Assembly: GCA_934667465.1 (NCBI GenBank)
Contig: CAKUMG010000078.1
Span: 1 to 12,574, forward strand
Length of the DNA: 12,574 nt
DNA from: an uncultured Actinoplanes sp.
GTDB taxonomy: Bacteria > Actinomycetota > Actinomycetes > Mycobacteriales > Micromonosporaceae
Direction of reading: 5' to 3'
Below the pieces are notes generated by a model. That model worked only from the letters and a program-made list of their open reading frames with translations, did no database searches and had not been told where the DNA came from. The translations under genes and the position numbers were made by a program. Shown here piece by piece: positions 1 through 6,783 of this stretch (position 1 is the stretch's first letter; the number at the start of each line of letters is the position of its first letter).

Positions 1-37
1 TCCCGCACCCCGCCTGGCCTGCTGACCTGCGTCTGAG

Positions 38-109
38 TGGGCCGCCAGGGACTCGAACCCTGAACCTATGGATTAAAAGTCCACAGCTCTGCCATTGAGC
101 TAGCGGCCC
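38..109 (-). tRNA. tRNA-Lys, anticodon UUU
   Basis: Read on the minus strand, the segment folds as a complete 72-nt tRNA. A 7-bp acceptor stem (GGGCCGC with GCGGCCC) is followed by a GCTC/GAGC D-stem. The anticodon stem GTGGA/TCCAT (one G-U pair) closes a CTTTTAA loop whose anticodon UUU reads Lys AAA/AAG. The T-arm is CAGGG-TTCGAGT-CCCTG. The discriminator base is A, and CCA is not encoded because the next bases are CTC, as is common in actinobacteria. The gene points toward the left window edge, and no neighbouring tRNA is visible. Confidence 0.96.
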
Positions 110-327
110 GCGCCGATCAGGGTACCCGACCGGGCGACCGGGGGCGGGGCAGTGACCTCGGTGCCGCGCGGCGGGCCTTCCGCCCGGGCCGGGGCCGTGC
201 CCGGTTTGTCCGGTGTCGGCGGGCGGAGCGGCGGTGTCCTCATCGGAGCGGAAACGGGGCAGCTTTTGTCGTACGCGCGTGCGATCCTCTTCGCGGAGAA
301 TCACAGTGGTCTCCGTCGAAGCGTCAT

Positions 328-333
328 GGGGGA
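328..333 (+). promoter_or_regulatory. Ribosome binding site that fixes the start of the secreted repeat protein
   Basis: GGGGGA lies 5 nt before the ATG at 339. The frame stays open upstream to 213, but only the ATG at 339 has both this purine run and an immediately following signal peptide, so 339 is the preferred start. Confidence 0.6.
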
Positions 334-338
334 ATGGC

Positions 339-3095
339 ATGCGTGCGTACCGGCGCGTGTTTGCGCTGATCACGGCATCGGCCCTGGCCTGCGGAGTGGC
401 CGTCGGCACGGGGGCCGCGCCCGCTGCTGCGGCGGTGGGGGTGGTGACCGGGCTGACCACGGCAGGGCAGGCCTGTGTGGGCGAGGCGCCCGGGCCCTAC
501 TTGAGCCCCGACCGGCTCAACGACGCCAACGCCGTTGTGCTGAAGGGCGCGGTGGCCGGAGCAACCGCCGGTGCCGATCTCGAGGCCGACTTCCAGGTGT
601 GGGATGTCACCACGCCGGACGAGCGGCAGCAGTGGCTGCGGGGGATGGGCGAGGAGAACGACGAGGTCTACGTTCAGCTCGAGGATCGTGACCGGCAGCT
701 CGACGGCGTGACGTACGCGTGGCGGGTCCGGGTGCTGGGCGACGGGGAGCCGTCTCCGTGGAGTGCCACCTGCTACTTCACGGTCGACCGGAGCGGCGGT
801 GAGGCACCGGCGGTCACGTCGGCCGAGTACCCGGAGGGGGACTGGGAGGAAGCTCACGGGGAGATCGGAGCGCCCGGGATCTTCACGTTCACGGCGTCCG
901 CGGACGACACGGTGAGCTACGCCTATCGCTTCTACTCCAGCGAGGCCGGCGGTGACGACGAGGACACGGTGGTTCCCGCGGAGCGGCTCGGTGGTCCGGC
1001 AAAGGTCACCTGGACGCCGGAGGCCGCCGGCTACCACTCGGTGCGGGTGTATGCGATCGATCGTGCCGGGAACTACTCTGAGCAGGGCGGTTACTCGTTC
1101 TACGTCCGGGAGACCCGGCCCTCCATCTTCTCCAGCGCCTATCCGGACGGCACGCCCAACCTCGACTACAACGTCGGCGTGGCGGGTGCGTTCGAGCTCT
1201 CCGCCAACGTCCCCGACACGGAGTCGTTCGCCTGGCACATCGACGGCGACGGCCCGAGCGGCTCGGTGGCGGCCGACGACGAGGGTGAGGCCGTGGCGAT
1301 GATCGCCCCGACTCGGCCCGGTCGGCAGACCCTGTACGTCCAGAGCGTGACGCGGGCCGGCAAGAAGCACGCCGCCCGGGCGTACACGTTCGTCGTCGAC
1401 AACGCGCCCAAGGTCACCGGCGACGTCGACCGCGGCGTGACCATCGGGTCGTCGCTGCGGTTCCACTTCGCGCCGCGGGCCGCCGACGTCGAGGCGTACG
1501 TCTACTGGCCGAGCACCTACGACGGGGAGAAGCCGGAGCGCAAGGTCATCGTGCCCGCCCGGGCGGACGGCACCGCCGACCTCACCTGGACCGCGGACAA
1601 CGACAACCGCAACGTACAGGCGCTCCACCTCCAGAGCCGGAGCAAGGACGGCACGCTGTCGGAGCGGCGCTACCTGTCCATGTCCGTGTGGGACGCGGAT
1701 CCCACCGTGAACCGCAGGGGCGGCGACGTGCTGGGCACGTCGGCGACCTTCACCGCGCGCACCGAGATGGTGAATCCCGTCGAGTACGAGGTTACGCTCA
1801 ACCGGGAACCGGCCACCCGGCAGGTGGTGCGGGCGGCCGCCGACGGCACGGCGACGTTCCAGGTGACGCCCACGGTGCGTGGCTACAACTACGTCACCGT
1901 GGTCGCCCGCAACGCCGCCGGCGTGGTGACCGGCGAGGGCGGCTCCAACTGGACCGTCTTCGACTCGCCCGTGGTCACGTCGAAGGAGTTCCCGGCGTCG
2001 GGCGAGGCGAAGATCGCCCCGGGCTCGTTCACCTTCACGTCGCGGCAGGCCGGCACGACGGCGTACGAGTACTCGCTCAACTGCTGCGTCTTCACGCGCA
2101 TCCCGGCGGAGGCGGACGGCACGGCGACGCTGGAGTGGACGCCGACGAGGGACGGTTACTACACGATCTACGTGCGCAGCCTGACGGCGAGCGGTGCCCG
2201 TTCGATGGAGACGACGTACAGCTTCCGGGTCGCGCCCGACCCGCTGACCGTGACGGCGGTGTCGCCCGGCTCGGTGCCCCGGGGCAACGTCCGCACGATC
2301 ACCATCACCGGCACGAGCCTGAGCAGCGAGCACACGATCACCGTCACCCCGGCCGGTGGCGAGCCGCTGCCCGTGACCACGACCTCCGTCTCGGAGGACC
2401 GTAAGAGGCTCACGGGCGAGGTCGACCTGACGTCCGCGCCCGCGGGCAAGGCTGCCGTGGCGGTCCAGGAGTACTACTGGAGCGACCCGGTGGTCCTTGC
2501 CGACGCGTTCACGATCGCGGACGCGGCGGCGCTCGTCGCCACGGCCCGGCCGGTGATCACCGGCGCGGTGGCCGTGAGCGCGACGGTCCGGGCGAGCACG
2601 GGAACGTGGACGCCTGCGGGGACGGCCTACACCTACCAGTGGGCGGCGAACGGCACCCCGATCAGCGGGGCCACCGGCGAGACCTACAAGATCCCGGCGG
2701 CGCAGGTGGGCAAGAAGCTGACCGTCACCGTACGGGCCACCCGGGCGGACTACGTCCCCGCCCAGGCCACCTCGGACGCCACCGAGGCCGTGGCCAAGAG
2801 CGCGACGCTGTGGAACACCGCGAAGCCGAAGATCACCGGTACGGCGGTGGTGGGCGCCACCATCGAGGCCACGAACGGCGCGTGGTCGCCCGGTCCCGAC
2901 TCCTACCGCTACGAGTGGCGGGTGGGCGGCACCGTGCAGGGCACCACGGCGAAAACGCTGACGCTCACCGCCGCGATGGCGGGCAAGCCGGTCACCGTCA
3001 CAGTGGTCGCGGTGAAGGCGGGCTACCTGGAGGTCAAGGCCACCAGCCCGGCGATGACCGTGGCCAGCCGGGCTGACACGGGCCGGTCGCGCTGA
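339..3095 (+). CDS. Secreted multi-repeat Ig-like/IPT surface protein
   Basis: This 918-residue protein is exported and has no catalytic motif that I can see. It has a Sec signal peptide at about 1-32 (MRAYRR, hydrophobic core, APAAAA). A fibronectin-III-like region follows at about 33-150, with a TYAWRVRV strand and a possible disulfide pair (QAC and ATCYF). Five degenerate repeats of about 95 residues start near 155, 260, 356, 452 and 543. They share a VTS.EYP-like opening, an ADGTA.L.WTP strand and a YVRS....G closing strand. An IPT/TIG-like domain lies at about 634-727 (SPGSVPRGNVRTITITGTSL), then two Ig-like repeats at about 734-826 and 827-912 (TYQW/RYEW and KPVTVTV-type strands). The ADGTA-WTP repeat resembles modules in large actinobacterial LamG-type secreted proteins. 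There is no sortase motif or C-terminal membrane helix, so release or non-covalent wall binding is likely. A role in adhesion or carbohydrate binding is inference. Confidence 0.85.
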   Translation: MRAYRRVFALITASALACGVAVGTGAAPAAAAVGVVTGLTTAGQACVGEAPGPYLSPDRLNDANAVVLKGAVAGATAGADLEADFQVWDVTTPDERQQWLRGMGEENDEVYVQLEDRDRQLDGVTYAWRVRVLGDGEPSPWSATCYFTVDRSGGEAPAVTSAEYPEGDWEEAHGEIGAPGIFTFTASADDTVSYAYRFYSSEAGGDDEDTVVPAERLGGPAKVTWTPEAAGYHSVRVYAIDRAGNYSEQGGYSFYVRETRPSIFSSAYPDGTPNLDYNVGVAGAFELSANVPDTESFAWHIDGDGPSGSVAADDEGEAVAMIAPTRPGRQTLYVQSVTRAGKKHAARAYTFVVDNAPKVTGDVDRGVTIGSSLRFHFAPRAADVEAYVYWPSTYDGEKPERKVIVPARADGTADLTWTADNDNRNVQALHLQSRSKDGTLSERRYLSMSVWDADPTVNRRGGDVLGTSATFTARTEMVNPVEYEVTLNREPATRQVVRAAADGTATFQVTPTVRGYNYVTVVARNAAGVVTGEGGSNWTVFDSPVVTSKEFPASGEAKIAPGSFTFTSRQAGTTAYEYSLNCCVFTRIPAEADGTATLEWTPTRDGYYTIYVRSLTASGARSMETTYSFRVAPDPLTVTAVSPGSVPRGNVRTITITGTSLSSEHTITVTPAGGEPLPVTTTSVSEDRKRLTGEVDLTSAPAGKAAVAVQEYYWSDPVVLADAFTIADAAALVATARPVITGAVAVSATVRASTGTWTPAGTAYTYQWAANGTPISGATGETYKIPAAQVGKKLTVTVRATRADYVPAQATSDATEAVAKSATLWNTAKPKITGTAVVGATIEATNGAWSPGPDSYRYEWRVGGTVQGTTAKTLTLTAAMAGKPVTVTVVAVKAGYLEVKATSPAMTVASRADTGRSR

Positions 3096-3190
3096 CAACG
3101 GGCCGGCCGGACTGGTGACGGGCCGGCCGGATCGGCAACGGGCCAGCCGGACAGGCAACCGGCCAGCCGGAGTGACAACGGGCTGAAGAC
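3071..3190. repeat. 20-bp-period GC-rich tandem repeat across a stop codon
   Basis: Six units in exact 20-bp register begin at 3071, 3091, 3111, 3131, 3151 and 3171. Each consists of a variable ten-mer ending near ACG followed by the core GGCC(G/A)GCCGG. In-phase cores start at 3081, 3101, 3121, 3141 and 3161. A further core at 3062 is one base out of phase, and the unit at 3171 decays after GGC. The TGA of the upstream gene (3093-3095) lies inside the second unit. GGCCGGCC cores are self-complementary, so the array could fold in RNA and might help end convergent transcription. That role is inference. Confidence 0.85.
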
Positions 3191-3225
3191 CGGGCCGCAA
3201 GTACAGCGGGAGCGCGGGAGGGCGG

Positions 3226-3879
3226 TCAGCTGACCTCGACGACGATGCCGGTCAGGCCGGTGAGGACCGCCGCGACGCCGGCGCGGATGGCGGTGGCGCA
3301 GCGGGCGGTGGTGAAGGTCGCCGGGTCGTAGCCGGACGAGGAACCCAGCCCCTCGCCGCGGAAGGCCGCCCCGGCCCAGTTGACCGCCGTCACGTTGGCC
3401 GTCGGCTCCGCCAGTTCGGCGCCCGCCACGAGGAACTGGCGGTCCAGGTGGCTCGGCGTGACCAGGGCCAGCGGGTCGATGAGGTCGTTGCCCGCGGTGA
3501 CGATCAGGTCCGGGTCGAGGTTCATCGCGTCGACGACGGCCTGCACGTGGTCGCCGTCCGAGGCGACCGTGCGCAGGTCGGCGTCCTCCGCCGCGGCCCA
3601 GTCCCGGACCGCCGCGGCGAGCGTCGTCGTTGCCGCGTCGTCGCCGGCGGTGAGCAGCACCACGCGGTAGCCGGCGCCCGGGTGGACGTCGTCCCAGGAT
3701 CCCGGTGCCGGGGTGACGGTCGAGGCCGGGGTGGGCGACGCCGAGGGCGCGAGGAAGCCCGAGCCGAGCGCCCCCACCGGTGACGGCGCGGGCCGGGGCT
3801 CGGACCAGTCGGTGCCGGTGCTGCAACCGGCGAGCAGGGCGACGAGCAGCGCACAAACGACGGGACGGATCAGACGCAC
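3226..3879 (-). CDS. Secreted lipoprotein, short BMP-like binding domain
   Basis: This is a 217-residue lipoprotein. The GTG at 3879 is chosen because it starts a compact lipoprotein signal (VRLIRP, hydrophobic stretch, LLAGC) with the lipidated Cys at residue 19. The frame continues upstream to a GTG at 3969, which would add 30 residues before the signal and is unlikely. Residues 20-65 form a Pro/Ser/Thr/Ala-rich spacer. From about 71 a Rossmann-like alpha/beta domain follows, with strands YRVVLLTAGDD and PDLIVTAGNDLIDP. This pattern recalls BMP/PnrA-type substrate-binding proteins, but the domain is roughly half the family's usual size and no transporter genes are adjacent. Function is unknown; ligand sensing or binding outside the membrane is inference. 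It converges with the repeat protein and diverges from the HupE-like gene, sharing a 113-bp upstream region. Confidence 0.75.
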   Translation of the reverse strand: MRLIRPVVCALLVALLAGCSTGTDWSEPRPAPSPVGALGSGFLAPSASPTPASTVTPAPGSWDDVHPGAGYRVVLLTAGDDAATTTLAAAVRDWAAAEDADLRTVASDGDHVQAVVDAMNLDPDLIVTAGNDLIDPLALVTPSHLDRQFLVAGAELAEPTANVTAVNWAGAAFRGEGLGSSSGYDPATFTTARCATAIRAGVAAVLTGLTGIVVEVS

Positions 3880-3952
3880 AGCCGCAGTCTCGTCGCCGAT
3901 CGGCCCACGCGAAAAGTGATCTTGGCAGCTTGTCGCCGTCCCTTGTTCGGCT

Positions 3953-3974
3953 GTCCGCCTCCCGTTCACCCCGG
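3953..3974 (+). promoter_or_regulatory. Weak candidate PHO-box-like direct repeat
   Basis: Two adjacent 11-mers, GTCCGCCTCCC and GTTCACCCCGG, lie in the divergent gap 3880-3992. Against the published Streptomyces PhoP unit G(G/T)TCAYYYR(G/C)G, the second matches 10 of 11 positions and the first 7 of 11. The site ends only 18 nt before the ATG at 3993, which would require a very short leader, so it may be chance or may serve the opposite gene. Confidence 0.25.
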
Positions 3975-3992
3975 CCCTGCAACGTGCCGACC

Positions 3993-4676
3993 ATGTTGCG
4001 CCGCGCCACCGTCATGACCCTGGGAACCGCCGTCCTCCTGCTGGCGGCGCCGGCCCCCGCCGAGGCGCACGGTTTCGAGTCCACCGTCTACGCCGAGATC
4101 ATCGGCGCCGGCGACGAGGTCCGGACGACGCTGCAGCTCGAGTACGACCTGTTCGTCGTCTCCGCCGCGGACACCCAGCGCGACGACCCACTGTTCCGGG
4201 CGGGCACCGAGGCGTTCGAGGCCCGCGACACCGAGGGCCAGGCGGCGGCGCTCAACGCCCACGCGGCCACGGCGACCCGGTACGTCACCGAGCGGTTCAC
4301 CGTCGCCGGCAGCGGAGGGCCGTGCGCGCCGGCCCGCACGGGCGGCTTCACGATGGGCGAGCAGGAGGGTGTCCCGTACGCGACGCTGCAGTTGACCTGG
4401 ACCTGCAAGAACGGAGCCGGCGGGCACGCCATCCGCAGCGACCTGTTCCCCGCCGGCGAGGATTACGTGCGGCAGAGCAAGACCTCGGTCACCTACGACC
4501 TGGACGCCCGGCGCGGCACCACCATGCTCGACGCCGCCCGCCCGGAGTTCTCCACCGAGCGGCCCTGGTATCAAAAGCCGCAGATCGCCGCGGCGCTGAT
4601 GATCCCGGCGATCGCGGCCGCGGCAGTGATCTTGAGAAGGCGCAGGTCTTCCAGGTCGGGCCATTCTCGATCTTGA
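3993..4676 (+). CDS. HupE/UreJ-type N-terminal domain protein with a single membrane anchor
   Basis: This is a 227-residue exported protein. The ATG at 3993 is chosen because MLRR gives the signal peptide (about 1-25, ending AEA) its positive N-terminus; an in-frame ATG at 4014 lacks it. Neither has a clear ribosome site, so a leaderless message is possible. Cleavage after AEA would leave His26 as the mature N-terminus (HGFESTVYAEI). The body (about 26-195) resembles the extracellular N-terminal domain of actinobacterial HupE/UreJ-family proteins. Shared features include the LEYDLFVVSAAD and DDPLFRAGTEAFE stretches, two Cys (GGPCAP, WTCKN) and FSTERPWYQK just before the membrane. The usual multi-span HupE domain is absent. 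Instead one hydrophobic segment (about 198-214) precedes RRRR and the stop. Family HupE domains are linked to Ni/Co uptake, but this protein lacks the transport part. Function is unknown; metal binding outside the membrane is inference. Confidence 0.7.
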   Translation: MLRRATVMTLGTAVLLLAAPAPAEAHGFESTVYAEIIGAGDEVRTTLQLEYDLFVVSAADTQRDDPLFRAGTEAFEARDTEGQAAALNAHAATATRYVTERFTVAGSGGPCAPARTGGFTMGEQEGVPYATLQLTWTCKNGAGGHAIRSDLFPAGEDYVRQSKTSVTYDLDARRGTTMLDAARPEFSTERPWYQKPQIAAALMIPAIAAAAVILRRRRSSRSGHSRS

Positions 4677-4680
4677 TCTT

Positions 4681-4702
4681 GTTCACGCCCGGTTCATCGG
4701 AC
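4681..4702 (+). promoter_or_regulatory. Candidate PHO box (PhoP-binding direct repeats)
   Basis: Two contiguous 11-mers, GTTCACGCCCG and GTTCATCGGAC, share GTTCA in exact 11-bp register. Against the Streptomyces PhoP unit G(G/T)TCAYYYR(G/C)G they match 9 and 8 of 11 positions. The pair ends 66 nt before the ATG of a secreted phosphatase-like gene. A possible -10 (GATCCT, 4714-4719) would place the second unit over the -35 region, as at activated Pho promoters. Regulation by phosphate starvation is inferred from site and gene function together. Confidence 0.55.
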
Positions 4703-4768
4703 GCAGAAAGCTTGATCCTGCACGTTTTCTTTCACGTCCTCACCCGAGGATCACAAGGGACGGAACCG

Positions 4769-6724
4769 ATGAACCTCAGTACCTCTCGCCGCGTGGCCGC
4801 CGGGGCCACCGCGGCGGCCCTGGGCCTCTCCATGGCCCTCGGCACCGGCCTCTGGGCGCCCGCGAGCGCCGCCGAGGCCACCGCTCCCACCAGCATCATC
4901 CTCGGCGTCGGTGCGAGCGAGACCCAGCGCATCGTCACCTGGTACACCAGCGTCGACACCGCGCAGACGGTCCAGCTGGCACCCACCACCGATGTGGTCA
5001 ACGGCGAGTTCCCGGCGAACGCCGCGACCTTCGCCGCGCTCGGCGGTGCGAACATCGCCTCCAGCGGCGGCTACAACCGGCATGCCACCCTGACCGGCCT
5101 GAAGGAGCACACCGGGTACTCGTACCGGGTCGGCTCCGCGGCCGACGGCTGGTCCCCGGCGTACACCTTCAAGACGCAGGACTTCGAGGGCGACTACGAC
5201 TTCCTGTTCTACGGCGACCCGCAGATCGGTGCCTCCGGCGACATCGCCAAGGACCAGGCCGGCTGGGTCGACACGGTCAACGTGTCGCTGGCCGCCAACC
5301 CCGACGCGGAGCTGCTGGTCTCCGGCGGCGACCAGGTCGAGACCGCCAACACCGAGTCGCAGTGGGACGCGTTCCTCGCGCCCGAGCAGCTCAAGAGCTA
5401 CCCGTGGGCGCCCACCATCGGCAACCACGACGTCGGCGGCAAGGCCTACGAGCAGCACTTCTACACCCCGAACTCGGACCGCTCCGGCGCCTACTACTCC
5501 AACGGCAACCCGGCGTCCAACACCTCGGGCGGCAACTACTGGTACATCTACAAGGACACGCTGTTCATCGACCTGAACAGCAACAGCTACCGGACCTCGA
5601 CGGGCGGCGGCGGTGACGAGGCGCACGTCAAGTACGTGACCGACGTCGTCAACGCGCACGGCGGCGAGGCGAAGTGGACGGTCCTCGTCTACCACCACTC
5701 GATCTACTCGGCGGCCTCGCACGCCAAGGACAGCGACAACAAGGTGCGCCGGGTCGACTTCCCGACCGCCTTCTCAAAGCTCGGCGTCGACCTGGTCCTG
5801 CAGGGCCACGACCACGTCTACACCCGCAGCTACCTGCTGAAGAACGGCGAGAAGGCGAACCCGGCCGAGCAGCCCGGCCAGGACGAGGTCTTCGCGGGCC
5901 CCGGCGGCGTGCTCTACGTGACGGCGAACTCGGCCTCGGGCTCGAAGTACTACGACATCACGAAGCCGGACAGCAGCGGCACGAGCGGCGCCGGCAACGG
6001 TGCGGACCCGCTCAACCCGGACAGCTACTGGTACAACTCCGTGCAGAACCAGGAGCACGTCCGGAACTACACCAAGGTGCAGGTCCGCAACGACAAGCTC
6101 GTCGTCGCGAACGTGCGCAGCGGCACCTGCGCGGCCCCGAACGCCTCCGTCGAGAAGGGCAGCTGGTGCACCAACACCGAGGCGGGCCAGCCGGTCGGCT
6201 CGATCGTCGACAAGGTCACGGTGCGCCCGTACCACGCCGACGGCCAGCAGATCCAGGTCAGCGTCCCGAACGCCGCCCCGGGTGAGTTCGGCTGGACGAT
6301 CGACGGCTACAACGGCCTGGTGGACCTCGGCACCGCCGAGGAGCAGAACAACGAGTACTTCGCCGCGACCGGCACGATCAACCCGATCCTCGTGACGGAC
6401 AGCCGTCGCTCGCTGTCGCCGTGGTCGCTGTCGGCAAATGTCGGCGACTTCAAGGACGCCGACAAGACGTTCTCCGGCGGCTACCTCGGCTGGACGCCGA
6501 AGGTGCTGACCGCCGGTGCCGGCGCGAAGGCCGGGGCCGAGGTCCCGTCCGCGTACGACGACGGTGGCAAGGGCCTCTCGGTCTCCCGCGGCCTGGCCTC
6601 GGCGGAGCAGGGCCACGCCCGCGGTTCCGCCAAGCTCGGCGCCGACCTGGACCTGAAGATCCCGGGCACGGTCGACAAGGGCTCCTACCGCGGCACCCTG
6701 ACCATCACCGCACTGAGCAGCTGA
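4769..6724 (+). CDS. Secreted purple-acid-phosphatase-like metallophosphoesterase with C-terminal WxL-like domain
   Basis: This 651-residue exported enzyme probably hydrolyses phosphate esters outside the cell. AAGGGA lies 8 nt before the ATG. A signal peptide (about 1-34, ending APASA) is followed by a fibronectin-like purple acid phosphatase N-terminal domain (about 38-140). The calcineurin-like metallophosphoesterase domain then shows all its metal motifs: GDPQ (D150), GGD (D188), GNHD (N219, H220, D221), YHH (H309, H310) and GHDH (H347, D348, H349). A Cys pair (SGTC, SWC) lies at about 450-470. The C-terminal 150 residues look like a WxL domain. WSL (W552) is followed by SANVGDF, then a GGYLGW strand, and the chain ends in a GSYRGTLTITAL strand where Firmicute WxL proteins carry their second WxL. 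WxL domains bind peptidoglycan, so the enzyme is probably held on the wall with help from the DUF916 protein encoded next. The substrate is unknown. Confidence 0.88.
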   Translation: MNLSTSRRVAAGATAAALGLSMALGTGLWAPASAAEATAPTSIILGVGASETQRIVTWYTSVDTAQTVQLAPTTDVVNGEFPANAATFAALGGANIASSGGYNRHATLTGLKEHTGYSYRVGSAADGWSPAYTFKTQDFEGDYDFLFYGDPQIGASGDIAKDQAGWVDTVNVSLAANPDAELLVSGGDQVETANTESQWDAFLAPEQLKSYPWAPTIGNHDVGGKAYEQHFYTPNSDRSGAYYSNGNPASNTSGGNYWYIYKDTLFIDLNSNSYRTSTGGGGDEAHVKYVTDVVNAHGGEAKWTVLVYHHSIYSAASHAKDSDNKVRRVDFPTAFSKLGVDLVLQGHDHVYTRSYLLKNGEKANPAEQPGQDEVFAGPGGVLYVTANSASGSKYYDITKPDSSGTSGAGNGADPLNPDSYWYNSVQNQEHVRNYTKVQVRNDKLVVANVRSGTCAAPNASVEKGSWCTNTEAGQPVGSIVDKVTVRPYHADGQQIQVSVPNAAPGEFGWTIDGYNGLVDLGTAEEQNNEYFAATGTINPILVTDSRRSLSPWSLSANVGDFKDADKTFSGGYLGWTPKVLTAGAGAKAGAEVPSAYDDGGKGLSVSRGLASAEQGHARGSAKLGADLDLKIPGTVDKGSYRGTLTITALSS

Positions 6725-6730
6725 TTTCCC

Positions 6731-6764
6731 CAGCGGGGCGGGCGTCGTGCCCGCCCCGCTGTTT
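6731..6764 (+). terminator. Perfect 13-bp hairpin followed by TTT
   Basis: The arms 6731-6743 (CAGCGGGGCGGGC) and 6749-6761 pair perfectly around the loop GTCGT and are followed by TTTC. The hairpin starts 6 nt after the phosphatase stop, so it probably ends or attenuates that transcript. The T-tract is short, as is usual in high-GC genomes. Because the DUF916 gene starts only 22 nt downstream, partial read-through would set the ratio of the two proteins. Confidence 0.8.
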
Positions 6765-6773
6765 CACCGTGAA

Positions 6774-6780
6774 AGAAGGA
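6774..6780 (+). promoter_or_regulatory. Strong Shine-Dalgarno of the DUF916 gene
   Basis: AGAAGGA stands just ahead of the ATG at 6784, with only ACG between, so the spacing is short. It fixes the start because the frame remains open far upstream inside the phosphatase gene. Confidence 0.7.
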
Positions 6781-6783
6781 ACG

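Noticed and set aside
38..109. tRNA-Lys as an integration (att) site
   Set aside because: There is no integrase gene and no direct repeat of the tRNA 3' end in the window. The 3' end faces off the left edge, so it cannot be judged here.
260..305. Sigma-factor promoter (TTGTCG) before the secreted repeat protein
   Set aside because: No convincing -10 lies 16-18 bp downstream, so it is not supported as a promoter.
110..338. Regulatory RNA or riboswitch between the tRNA and the secreted protein gene
   Set aside because: No conserved riboswitch motif, terminator hairpin or small coding frame with a ribosome site could be recognised.
152..691. 179-codon plus-strand frame near the left end
   Set aside because: Arg/Gly-rich shadow frame overlapping the signal peptide and N-terminal domain of the secreted protein.
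3051..3190. Tandem repeat as a CRISPR array
   Set aside because: The units are contiguous 20-mers with only slight variation; there are no unique spacers and no cas genes.
324..3200. 958-codon open frame on the minus strand
   Set aside because: It lies antisense to the secreted repeat protein, is extremely Arg/Gly/His-rich, and has no signal peptide or recognisable domain. It is a by-product of high GC at third positions.
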